From Diabrotica undecimpunctata (Eukaryota; Arthropoda; Insecta; Coleoptera; Chrysomelidae), in contig NC_092806.1 of assembly GCF_040954645.1 (NCBI RefSeq), positions 145,852,429 to 145,916,428 on the forward strand: a DNA stretch of 64,000 bases, in the 5' to 3' direction. Both the position numbers and the translations under genes were made by a program. Positions 53,723 to 63,779 of the stretch are shown here, piece after piece. Under the pieces are notes generated by a model. The model had not been told where the DNA came from and searched no databases. It saw only the letters and a program-made list of their open reading frames with translations. The number at the start of each line of letters is the position of its first letter. Position 1 is the stretch's first letter.

Positions 53723-54589
53723 TGATAAATAAAAGATACGAAATAATTCGAAATTACATAAACAAAATGGAATATTTTAAAAATAAAAAACTGTAACCCA
53801 TTTTACTCATTGTACCTATCTACTTTTCCAGTACTTATTTTTCTTAATTCGATATTACTTATATGTAATAGTAAAAAGTTTTTTTCATCATTTTCAAAGA
53901 AAAACTTTCGTTTTACATCCGCAAAGTATGTTCGTTTGTGCGTTGTCGCCTATGCAATACTTTGGGGACGATCTATCGATGGATTCATATATAGTTTTGT
54001 CTCCTGAATCAAAATCTGAAAGCGGCATTTTGATATCTCAAACCATCTTCGACATAACCGGCAAGTCAAAAATAGTGATGTCACAATTCTTCTAAATATA
54101 CATTCGTTTCTGCTGACACAAATAAATGTTAAATCGATATCGAAACGTCGACTTAATAAATTTTATTTATTAATGTTAATGTAATGTTAAATGTATAAGT
54201 CTATCTACCCTATAATTATGTATAAGTATTTTCCCGAACTTTTACACAAGAAGAGGTCTCTTTTTATATCATTAATGATAATATTATTACTTATTTCCAA
54301 ATATTGGATTTAAAGCGTAAAATGTATAAAAACAACTTTCTATTTTTTGCCTTTTGATTAATACCACAATTAACTAATGATGTGTGAATGACAGTTTACA
54401 AAAATATTAAAATATTAACAGTAATCCTAAAAATTATAAATTAATTCATTTCAAATTCAGATGGTATAGGCTGCTAGAATCTTAATACAACCCTGTACAA
54501 TTATATAAACATAGGGTTTCGCGTGTTATGTGCATGCATTTGTTGACCGCTACTTTTCTGTTAAATGAATTTACTATAATACAACCAGC

Positions 54590-55270
54590 GCGGCCCACGC
54601 ACTTTCGTATTCTTCGATATTACCTTCCTCCAAGACTTTATCTAACTTGGCTTTCAGTACCTTTTTCTTGCAGGTGACATTAAGTATGGTGGCAGTGCGA
54701 TTGGTGCGCTATTCTCAGTATTAATGCGGTGCTTTGTATAAGCTGTAGGCTCTCCCCCTGTTCTGAAGGTATTCTTCCAACTTTCCAAAAATTCATCGAG
54801 TCGAGCTCGTTCATAATCCACTAGCATTATCCTTCATCTTGTCTCAAATTTTCACAACAATGAATTTTAATAGGTTCTGCACCTTTTTCTTCAAAAAGCA
54901 AAACTGTCCTGTGCTTTCGTTCGACAAATACCATTCCTTATTATGAAAATCCATAGCTATTTGTGCATTTATCAAAAAATCAATACCTAGAAGAGTTTTA
55001 TTAGATGCATCTGGAAAAACTATGAACTTTGTAGGCACCATTTTTTAGGTGATGTATCAACTAAAGTTGTCAATACTCGTTTATTTCTATCAACACCTTC
55101 AGCGAATTTTACAGAAATTTTTTCGGACCTAAAAGTTTCTCCTTTGTTTTCTAAAATGCTATACAACGTTGTACCAGATACACTTTGTTTGGCACCTGTA
55201 CCTATTAAACTTTGACCTTCATGCCCAAATATATTAATACGTAAAACCGGTCTAGACTCTAGGTTAAGGT
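54590..55270 (-). pseudogene. Gypsy protease and protease-RT linker
   Basis: Minus strand: RPVLRINIFGHEGQSLIGTG then AKQSVSGTTLYSILENKGET (55250-55135), VKFAEGVD, and TKFIVFPDASNKTLLGIDFL plus INAQIAMDFHNKEWYLS (55035-54920). This is a retroviral-type aspartic protease. The active-site triad, normally DTG, reads GTG, so the catalytic Asp is Gly. The linker DYERARLDEFLESWKNTF, AYTKHRINTENSAPIALPPY follows (54820-54680). One frame change near 55045. Confidence 0.82.
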
Positions 55271-55279
55271 GAAATAAGT

Positions 55280-56335
55280 GTATCTACAGAAGAGAAATCT
55301 ATTGAGAATGTTTCCGTGTGGCTACACACTGGACAGTTTGCTTGAATGTAAGTGTGCGCTCATAACGAGGTACCGACCCTCGCTCGGACCATAGGATAGT
55401 ATCATATTATCATCGTCAGTTAAAATAAATGCATTATTTTAAAAATGCCAGCGTTCACTGTTAAAGCGCAGCTCCCAGCCTCGAGCCAGGAATCGGACCA
55501 TAGTATTCAAGCTTAGTATTTTTTCGATCCTCGACCCTAGTACACTACGAGGCGCCGACCACCGACCCTCACTCCGACCATCGCCAGGTAAAATAAATGC
55601 ATTTTATTTTAAATGCGAGCATTCACTATTAGTGCTATGATCTAGGCGAGAATACGATGCGATGGTCACAGTAATGAATGCAACAACCACAACCGGAACA
55701 AGTTAACGTGTTGTTTAGTCTATTGCGCGGCAAATTTGAAGTATTTGTCAGATACCTCTATCAAAGAGTATCACGAAAAAGGCTTTTATTTTGCTAATTT
55801 CTCTGGTTTACTAGATTCTAAGTTCTACGACTAAAGTGAAAAGAGTTAACAGACGTGTAACTTTCAATATTTAATTTGATATTGTCTTTTCCATAAACTA
55901 GTACTAAAATTTTAATTATATATAAAAGAGACACTTTTTCCCGTCCTAAAACAATTCCAAATATCTTCTTGTTTTTTTAGCAATTTATATTTAGTTTGAC
56001 AAATAATTTTTTACTTCTTGAAATAAACAAATTCTTTATTTTAAATTATATTTTAAAAATTCAAATTTAGAAATATCTAACCAAACACTGGAAAAGCAAT
56101 TTAAAAACCAGAAATTCAAATTTAAAGTTGAGCAAATTATCCAAGATATAATGTTAGCATACCAAAAGTTAAATTAAAATCCAAATGTTTATTAAAAATA
56201 TGCTAATATTTAGCTTGAAGTTTTATCTGACATTCATATTAGATTTATATTTGACATTAGACAAATGAAAACGAGTACGAGTCCGAGTAAAATAACTACC
56301 GGAATAAAATTTAATACAGAAAATGCAATAACCGG
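55280..56335. other. Spacer with an imperfect repeated unit
   Basis: No gene. 55375-55465 and 55563-55640 share CGACCCTCNCTCNGACCAT followed by TAAAATAAATGCATTTT and a GC-AGCNTTCACT end, the first with a longer middle. It lies upstream of the gypsy protease on the gypsy strand, so it could be part of a gypsy leader or LTR, but no LTR structure was seen. Confidence 0.45.
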
Positions 56336-56339
56336 GGAG

Positions 56340-57085
56340 TATTAAATAAAATTGTTAAAGAGGGAACTACATAATATACTAACAGTATTATATATAACGT
56401 ATAGGCAAAGCAAGAACGCTTTGCCTATACATTCTTTTTCTTCGTCCTTTCTTCTAGAGACCTTGTTCATCGCTTTATGTATTTCTCTTCTGGTATAACC
56501 ATTAGAGGTGAGCGATTTTTCAATATGAAGAAGTTCACTTTGTAGATGCTGTGGTTCAAAAATCCCCTTCGCCCTCTCCGCCAGAGTTTTGATGATACCT
56601 TGTTTTAGGCCTGGATGATGATTTGAGTTCCTGTTTAGGTATCTGTCCGTGTACGTAGGACATGCTCGATCGGTGAAGGACAAGCGCGACCCATTAGCAA
56701 CGGCCTGAGTATACCGACTACCATGCACATGTGGAATGGTATATGTGTGAACCATGAAAAGACACACAAAGACAAGGATAAACGAACATAAAAGTCATTG
56801 TCATTTAGGACATATCGACAAATCTGACGTTGCCGAACACGCTTTGGGAAGCGAAATACATCGGATACTGTTTGAAGAAACGCAGGTGCTGGATAAAACA
56901 TCACAGTACTACCCATCGGGAAGCGGTGGAGATGTAACGGCCTAACAGCCCGAACAAACAGTATTATAATTTTCACAAAAATTGGCTGTATGTGGTAATG
57001 TTCGGTCTTGGACTATTTGCTTCTACACTTACCGGCACAAAAAATCGAGCACTTGCATTTTTAAAATAAAACTTAAAATTTTATT
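56340..57085 (+). mobile_element. Penelope-like element with inverted 5' part
   Basis: Minus strand 56755-56440 reads SRLSFTDRACPTYTDRYLNR, NSNHHPGLKQGIIKTLAERA, LTSNGYTRREIHKAM: the end of a Penelope-type RT (usual GHxVYRKPTHTDRYLxxxSxHHP). Plus strand 56760-56945 reads RTITIRINEHKSHC-like then DKSDVAEHALGSEIHRILFE and QVLDKTSQYYP: the GIY-YIG endonuclease end (usual RIxEHKRxCR.....SAVAEHA). In an intact element the two are on one strand, RT first. Here they meet head to head at about 56757, so the RT part is inverted. The piggyBac at 57095 follows. Confidence 0.8.
56399..56430. repeat. Perfect 13-bp stem hairpin
   Basis: GTATAGGCAAAGC, 6-nt loop AAGAAC, GCTTTGCCTATAC. It is at the outer edge of the inverted Penelope RT part. 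Confidence 0.95.
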
Positions 57086-57234
57086 TCTGTTTAACCCTCT
57101 CATGCATAATTTTAAGAAATTTTTTTTTATTACATCAGAAAATAGTATAGTAAGTGTAAAAATATGAAATTTTTTTCCTAAAACCTTAAAAATAGTCCGT
57201 CCACTCTAATGGGTAATATGCACTTGCGGAAGCG

Positions 57235-58838
57235 TCAGTTACTGGTATGAAAATGTTCAAAGCACGATGGACACAGCGGCTCGTTGCACCTTTTGCAGAT
57301 GTATTTTGTTTTTCTTTTGCAAGCTTCAGAGTAAAATCTTCGAGCATTTGGTATATCAATTAGTTGTTCAATTATTTGTCTAATTTCAGGGGGTGTATGA
57401 CGATTCGGTTTCTTCTTCTTCAAAATGGAAGGTGGTGTACCAGACGAAGGTCAACCTCGTTTATTTTCTTTCTGCATTCCCAAATGTATTAATTCTCTGG
57501 CAATACTTACTTTAAATTCAAGCAGATCTTTTTTTGGATTTCCGTTCTTCTTGTACAAAATCCATGCATTTACAACAAGAACATCCACTAAATGCATAAA
57601 AACTCTTATGTACCAGCGTTTGTTTCCTCTCCTTAGAAGATATAGTACCAACAACTGGTCCATCAGGTCTACTTCTTTCATGTTTTTGTTATAAAACTGA
57701 ACAGAAAATGGTCTGTTCACTTCTATAGTAGTCTTAGTAGATTTGCACCAGCGTTTTGTTTTATTTTTAGGTTCTATTCCAGCACAATTAGAAACAAAGT
57801 TAATAGTCTTGTTGTCTAACCATTTAAAAACAATTATATTGTCATCTTCAGTACTTGCAACAGATGAAGTTTCCCTACCCCCTTGTTTCATTTGTTTATT
57901 TGTTTTCATAACAGAATTACAATTTTGTAGTCGGTTCAATCGGAGAGTTCCTGTCACCCATATACCTTTTTATGCAGTTCTTCAATAAGGGGAAGTGGGC
58001 AAAATAAATTATCAAAAAATACTTTATGATCGATTCTCTCTAAGTCGTCAGTTAGACGCAAAACTACATCAGCGCACGCTCCAAGTTTACTAATTTGACT
58101 TCTGATTCCCGAAACTCCTTGGTAAACCTCAAAACGATACATATATCCACTAATTCCAGTTCTTACCTAAACTTTGGCTCCCCACTTTTTAGGTTTTTTT
58201 GGTAAGTATTGCTATATACCAAATTTTCCTTTTAGTGGAATAATTTGCTCATCAACTGATTGGTATTCCTCTGGATCTGTGGCACCTAAAAAGTGTTTCT
58301 GAATTTTATCCAAAAATGATCGGATTTTTCGCAATTTGTCCGTGTGATTTTGATTTACATTATCATTATTTACGAAATGTAAAAACCTCAAAATAGATTC
58401 AAATCTATTAACAGGCATAGCATCTATAATAAGGTCCATCCTCGGGCCATTGTCACTTGACCAGTAAAGCCGTATTCTGGGGTATCTGATGTACTCTATC
58501 ACTAAATTAATGCCCAAGAAAGCATATAACTCATATTTTGTAAAACAAAAATTTAATTTATTGTTTTGGCCAGCATATAAATTGGTCTGAAAGACGATAT
58601 CATCCGTTATGTCTGCGGTGAATAGTAATAAAGAGAATGCCCAAATACGCTGAGCTAATGGAATGTCATCTTCACTTATATCATCGTCACTATGTTCTGG
58701 CTGTATTTCTTCTAAGTCACTTTCAACAATTTGATCTTCAGCCGTTACATGTTCGAGCGAATACGTCTCTTCGTCATTGTAATCAGATTCCAAATCTGAA
58801 CCTTCTGGTAAATTATAAATAATGTCATCATTGTCCAT
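57235..58838 (-). pseudogene. piggyBac transposase, lightly broken
   Basis: About 530 codons from ATG 58838. Acidic N-terminus (LPEGSDLESDYNDEETYSL), then LNFCFTKYELYAFLGINLVI and IRYPRIRLYWSSD. Catalytic residues: YQSVDEQIIPLKGKFGI (first Asp), DHKVFFDNLFCPLPL (second Asp), MKEVDLMDQLLVLY (third Asp), all present. NKRWYIRVFMHLVDVLVVNAW follows, and a C-terminal zinc tail YICKRCNEPLCPSCFEHFH. Lesions: stop after GKFGI (58209), stop near 58168, a frameshift near 57957 and a stop after KENKRG (57451). The remainder is one frame. Relatively young pseudogene. Confidence 0.9.
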
Positions 58839-58870
58839 ACCTATAAATTTTCTGGTAAATATAAAGATGT

Positions 58871-59654
58871 TTAATTTATATTTAAATGGGAATAAGCCAC
58901 AATTAAAGGTTAAAATACGTTTATTGACGTTTCAATTTCCACTTCGAAAATCGTTCTCAAAATACAAACATTAGTAAATTAAACAAATTTTGTTTTTTGT
59001 TACTTAGTGAAAAATTCTTCTAATAGTTTAATTTTATCTGACTCATCTATATTGACAATTCAGACATACCTTATACATTTTAAAGTAGACGACTTTAAAA
59101 TGATATTGCCAATATTGTTGAGTTGCGTTCCTGGGACGACTTTACTTATAAGATAGTTCATTCGATTACATGAAATCAACTTTAACTTGAGAATATCCGT
59201 CAGAAAAGATCATAACATGTAATTCGTCTTTAAAAAGACAAATACATGCCATGATGACAGTAAAATTCTCCTGTTAGTGATTCCATAGTAAATTATGAGG
59301 AAAAAACCAGGAAAAAAACCTCATAATACTATCCCGACATGGTAAGTATTTGATCGTGCATTTAGTTTACCTTCAATAAACACCAAATTCCGATTTTATA
59401 TGTTTGTTATTTAAAAAACATAAATGATGTATTCTCTATATGTTACTGACTTACCAATACTGGTATTTTTCTTTTAATAACTTCCTCTTTCAATATGGGT
59501 AACCAGGTCCTACTACATTCTACTACAAAAAACAAAATTTGTTTAAATTACTAATGTTTGTATTTTGAGAACGATTTCCAAAGTGGAAATTGAAACGTCA
59601 ATAAACGTATTTTAACCTTTAATTGTGGCTTATTCCCATTTAAATATAAATTAA
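58871..59654. repeat. 784-bp element with 131-bp terminal inverted repeats inside piggyBac
   Basis: 58871-59001 and 59524-59654 are reverse complements with few differences; both contain TTGACGTTTCAATTTCCACT. ATAAAGATGTTT occurs at 58861-58872 and at 59685-59696, a 12-bp direct repeat that would make the insert 58873-59684, including 30 bp beyond the right arm. The interior has no gene. It lies in the piggyBac 5' untranslated region, just upstream of the transposase ATG. Confidence 0.85.
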
Positions 59655-59852
59655 TTTAAAATGCCACAAGAAAATAGCTTCAGAATAAAGATGTTTCATC
59701 CCTACTAAAATAACTATTGTAGATAGCGGTAGTGTTTACTTGATTGGAGTCCATTGAAAGGGATTTCATGCATTTTGCACAAGTTTCATAAAATTAAAAT
59801 ATAAATTTTTGGAGTTAAAAAACTCAATGCATGAGAGGGTTAAACTTTTAGC

Positions 59853-61281
59853 ATTATAATAACATAAACACAAAAGAAACAAAAATTGTTTTAAGTAATT
59901 TCTAATAAAAATTTAACTTTTGAACAAAGTACTGGTTCAGTGGATAACAATTTAAAAATATTGTAAATGTTGTAACAAAATGACGCTCAATTAATGAAAA
60001 CTTAAATCATGTGTCCGAACAAACTGATTTTAATAATGAATGTCTCCTCCACTTGCTCAAATTATTACCTGAATTCTCCTTGACATGCCCAAAATCAAAT
60101 GAGAAATGTCCTGTTGAGGAATAAGTTCCCATTCGTCTAAAATGGCTTCTTGTAACTGATTTAAGGTGAAAGGAGCAGAAACATGACTTCGTATCCTTCT
60201 CACAAGCATGTTCCAAACATGTTCAATTGGGTTTGCGTCTGGACTTAATGCTGACCAATCCATTACAGGAATGATTACTTCGTTTAAAAACTGTTGAGTG
60301 ATTCTCCCACTGCGAGTCTTGGCATTATCATGCATCAGAACAAAGGCATTTCCATCAAAACCAGCATAAAGTACAACAAAATCTTGAAGAATTTCATCAA
60401 TGTATCTGTCAGCTGTTATTGAGCCTCTCGGAACGATGTACAATTATGTACGTGCCTCTGGAGAAATTGCAGCCCACATCATAATGGAGTCCCCTTTATA
60501 GCCTAACCTAGGACTGAAGGTACATTCTGCAAAACGCTCATGTGGTCTTCGCCATACTCTCTCATGACCACCTGGAGACCGGAAGATAAACCTGGACTCA
60601 GTATGAGCTATGTATGACCTATAAATGAGCATTGTTTCTGGCAAACTTAAGCCGCTCAACTCGATGGCGCCTGAGAAGTTGTAGGCCTGTTGCAGGTCTG
60701 CGACTGTTTAAATTTGCCTCTTCAAGCCTTCGTCTAATTGTTCATTTACTTACGTTAGTATTCCGGACGTACTGAAGTTGATTTCGGATTTGTACAGCCG
60801 TGCCACGACGATCTCGTAGACTTTGTAAGAGAATGATCATCACGAGCACTAGTTCCTCGTTGGGAACCGGTTCCAGGTCGTCTAGTGTAGGCTCTGGTTG
60901 TCAAGAAACGTAAAAATACGGTACACAGTACTATTGCATATTTGATACTTTTCAACTACATATTGCTCATTGCTTTCGTCTTGAAGTAACACAACAATAG
61001 CAACCACTGTTTTGGGATTTACAACCATAATTCTTGAGATTAAATCAACGCAATTTAACTTCAAATTATGTTTGACACTTAATTCGACTTGACAGTTTAC
61101 TCACATCAACGAGAACATACTGAGAATACAAACAGCTACCTTTGCACTTTTAAAAGTGATAAGAATAGTGTATTCTTTATATCTAATTTTTTATGCATTT
61201 TTTTTTTCGGATAAGAGCATTTAAGTTCTATTAGAAATTACTTAAAACAGTTTGTTCCGTTTGTGTTTACGTTATTATAAT
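59853..61281 (-). mobile_element. Tc1-like transposon with about 60-bp terminal inverted repeats
   Basis: Left ATTATAATAACATAAACACA and, inverted at the right, ATTATAATAACGTAAACACA; matching goes on through TTTTAAGTAATTTCTAATA, about 60 bp. A minus-strand transposase fills the element. The left end lies 10 bp beyond the right TTAA of the piggyBac. Length of 1.43 kb fits Tc1-like elements. Confidence 0.83.
60057..61028 (-). pseudogene. Tc1-like DD34E transposase, broken
   Basis: From MVVNPKTVVAIVVLLQDESN (61028), with EKYQICNSTVYRIF as helix-turn-helix and RRPGTGSQRGTSARDD as hook. First catalytic region reads YIAHTESRFIFRSPGGHERV where FTDESRF is expected, so the first Asp is Thr. WRRPHERFAECTFSPRLGYK and SIMMWAAISPEAR follow. 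FVLMHDNAKTRSGRI holds the second Asp, and DANPIEHVWN the Glu, exactly 34 residues apart. Ends IPQQDISHLILGMSRRI. Frameshifts near 60900, 60750 and 60660; a stop separates SPEART from MYIVPRGS. Confidence 0.85.
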
Positions 61282-62036
61282 AATAAAAGTTTAAAGAAAA
61301 AAAATTTTTATTTTAAAAATGCAATTTTAACAATTTTTTGTTTGATAAAAAAAACCTTCTCATAAATATATGCCCCGTTAAAATTCCAAATTTATTATCA
61401 GATCCGATCGGTTTTATATTTATTTTAATCTTCTTCCGGATATTCCGTCGGAAATAGCCGGCGAGCACACTATTTTTTCATGAGATTTTCGAATTCTCCA
61501 GGTGGGCCGTCATTCCGATTTCTCTCCTACAACGTTTTGATTGCTTTTTCGTCCTTCAACTTGACTTCTTTATACCGAAGACGGTCAGTAATAAATCTCT
61601 AGATAAGTCTCCCAACATTTTTGAAGACCGGTCACGTTTCCACCCGAAATCGTCACTGAGATAATAAGATTTTGTTTTTTATTTCCAGTTGTGTAATTTT
61701 TGTTGGTCACGTACATTAGATATGTATGAAAAACGAACGTGTAATTGAAAAAGGCAAAGCCAGACGGATTACGTGAAGGTTTTCTGTTCGCTTTTAAGAA
61801 ATCAATCAATAAAAAATTAAGGATTAGGTTATTTCAGGTTGGGATGTTGCCGATTTCTCGAAAATTGTTGAGATATTAGCACGTTTATTTCATATACCGT
61901 GTGTAAAAAAACTAGTTTATCAAATATTTGTTACGCTTTTTCGGGTAAATGAAGTAATCTGCTTTTCAACAATAAGTAGGTATACAGAGTTTATCATTAC
62001 TTTGAATAACGTATTATATACTTATAATTTTCTAGT
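61282..62036. other. Spacer
   Basis: No gene recognised; 61420-61650 is somewhat GC-richer. It ends in a tandem repeat, ATTGGATACATAGTATCA at 62037-62054 and 62062-62079, the second copy overlapping the TSD of the next LINE. Confidence 0.4.
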
Positions 62037-62072
62037 ATTGGATACATAGTATCATAGTATCATTGGATACAT

Positions 62073-63254
62073 AGTATCAAGGCAAATACTGGAAAAAACC
62101 AATGAATTCAATATCGACACATACCATCTTTTCGTAGATTTTAAATCGGCCTATGATAGTGTCCTAAGAAATAAATTGTATGAAGCCATGGATGAATTCC
62201 ACATCCCCGATAAACTGATAAGTTGGTTAAGGCTACAATGTGTAAAGTTGTTTGCAAAGTCGAAATACAGGGCGAACAATCACAGGCATTTGAAACGTTG
62301 TTGGGCTGCGACAGGGAGATGCGCTGGCGTGTCTCCTTTTCAACATAGCTTTGGAAAAGGCGGTCAGGGATGCCCAAATAGACAGCAGAGAAAACATTTT
62401 TAATAAATCATCCCAAATTTTGGCATATGCAGATGATGTTAATCTGGTTGCCCGCACAACACGCAAGCTAGAAGAAATGTATACCACCTTGTCAAACGCC
62501 GCAAAAAATATGGGCCTGCAAGTAAATGAAAATAAAACTAAGATGAGATCAACACCCAACAATAGAGCCAGAAACATCGGCCACCAATTCACGGTTGATA
62601 ATTCTACCTTTGAAGTGGTGGACAAATTCACATACTTAGGCTCCTTGATCACCAAGGAGAACGTCATGACGGAAAAAATCAAGCGAAGAATAATCCTAGC
62701 AAACAAATGCTATTTTGGACTGAGTAGACATATGAGAAGCAGAAACTTAAGCCAAAAAACAAAAATAACCATATACAAAACCCTTATACAACCAGTGTTG
62801 ACATATGGGTCGGAGACATGGACCATTTCCAAGGCAGATGAAAATCTCCTGCTTATATTTGAACGAAGGATCCTGAGAAGAATAATTGGTGGCATCTGTG
62901 AAAATGGTGTTTGGAGAAGGAGGTACAACTACGAGATATATTACAGATATAAACATATATTTGGTGGTAAAGACATAGTATCCTTTATAAAAATAGGAAG
63001 ACTAAGATGGGCAGGACATCTGGCAAGATCACAGCAGAACAACCCTCCTAGAAGAATCCTTATGTCACAACCTGTGGGAAGTAGAAAAAGGGGTAGACCA
63101 AAACTCAGATGGAGGGATGGTGTAGATGAGGATGGTAGACAAATAGGCGCAGCAAACTGGCAACAGTTGGCAATGGATAGAACTGACTGGCGTAATAGAC
63201 TTGGGAAGGTCGAGGCTCTTTTATAGGGCTGTAGCACCAATGATGATGATGATG
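62073..63254 (+). mobile_element. Family B LINE with 11-bp TSD
   Basis: ATTGGATACAT at 62062-62072 and 63255-63265. The copy is 5'-truncated inside RT (starts RQILEKTNEFNIDTYHLFVD), loses frame between WLRLQC (62240) and SPFNIALEKAV (62335), then has a 291-codon open stretch to the stop at 63226. 3' end: GGGCTGTAGCACCAA plus (TGA)n, the family B signature. A slightly extended match of the flanks (GTAT) is possible. Confidence 0.92.
62351..63226 (+). pseudogene. Family B RT C-terminal half
   Basis: Open frame with FNIALEKAVRDAQI just upstream, catalytic ILAYADDVNLVAR (both Asp), QVNENKTKM, YLGSLITKEN, IYKTLIQPVLTYGSETW, FERRILRRIIGG, then a complete C-terminal domain: YKHIFGGKDIVSFIKIGRLR, WAGHLARS, GSRKRGRPKLRWRDGVDED, MDRTDWRNRLGKVEAL. 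Among the family B copies this has the most complete C-terminus. Upstream RT motifs are in another frame, so the whole is not functional. Confidence 0.88.
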
Positions 63255-63369
63255 ATTGGATACATTGTATATAATATACATTGTTCAATTTAAGCAAATA
63301 GAAAAGTAAAATACCTCCAAACTGCAAAGATGTAAATATTGTTCTTGTTTAAAAGAAACAAAACAACCA

Positions 63370-63775
63370 GGATCTAAAGAACTCTTCTTCTTCACGTGCC
63401 ATATCAAAAGTATCCAACGTTGGCGGTCACTATTGCGAAGGCTTTTCGGCATCTTCTGCCACATGAAATAATTGTCCTGCATTTAATATCTTAATATCAA
63501 TTTTCTTCTTTATTTCGTGAATACGATCAAGAAAAATTTGGAGACCTTTAATATTTTACGACAGAATTACTGTATGGTCCACATATAAATTTACATCAAG
63601 CAGTTCCCGTTGGCTTTTATTCCATGTGGCTGTCTCTTAATAAGTGCCGTTCTCAATAACTGGTCCTGGTAAACATTGAATAATTTTGGGGACAAAATGT
63701 AATCTTGTCTGACTTCTAGTTGTTTTGAGATTTCGTCGGTGTAGTTGTCTCCAATTTTTACGATAGCAATTGGAT
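63370..63775 (-). pseudogene. LINE RT fragment and 3' tip
   Basis: Minus strand: DYILSPKLFNVYQDQLL (63715-63665) in one frame, then LLDVNLYVDHTVILS (63605-63565), a degraded catalytic box with YVDH where YADD is expected. After a deletion, MPKSLRNSDRQRWILL and HVKKKS lead to a GAAGAAGAAG end at 63385. It faces the plus-strand fragment that begins within a few bases of its 5' end. Confidence 0.68.
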
Positions 63776-63779
63776 TCTA

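Larger units (their letters stand above)
52479..54572. mobile_element. 2.1-kb DNA element with terminal repeat TTAACAGAAAAGTAG, in gypsy
   Basis: Left AACAGAAAAGTAG near 52491 and its inverse near 54549-54561, with weaker matching outwards for about 10 bp (ATATTCGCCT / AAATTCATTT). ACTATA lies at 52473-52478 and 54573-54578, which would be a 6-bp duplication. Removing the insert rejoins the gypsy RT frame. It carries no transposase of its own that I can recognise, only a LINE fragment. Superfamily unknown; left boundaries could shift a few bases. Confidence 0.62.
51830..55275 (-). mobile_element. Ty3/gypsy retrotransposon remnant, interrupted by a DNA element
   Basis: Minus strand, 5' to 3': protease (55270-54850), protease-RT linker (54830-54590), then, beyond a DNA-element insertion, RT (52480-52130), and integrase C-terminus (52085-51830). 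RNase H, most of RT and the integrase core are deleted between KVKYKH and the integrase tail. Reading across the insertion joins WAALVVL-type sequence to RKKYGGMRLCVDYQ, the correct gypsy order. No LTR pair was identified. All domains carry lesions; this is an old relic. Confidence 0.83.
57095..59839 (-). mobile_element. piggyBac-type transposon with TTAA flanks
   Basis: TTAA at 57091-57094 and 59840-59843. Ends CCCTCTCATGCATAAT and, inverted, CCCTCTCATGCATTGA: the first 14 bp are identical. Transposase on the minus strand with few lesions. The long gap between its start (58838) and the right end is filled mainly by a second insertion with 131-bp inverted repeats. Confidence 0.94.
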
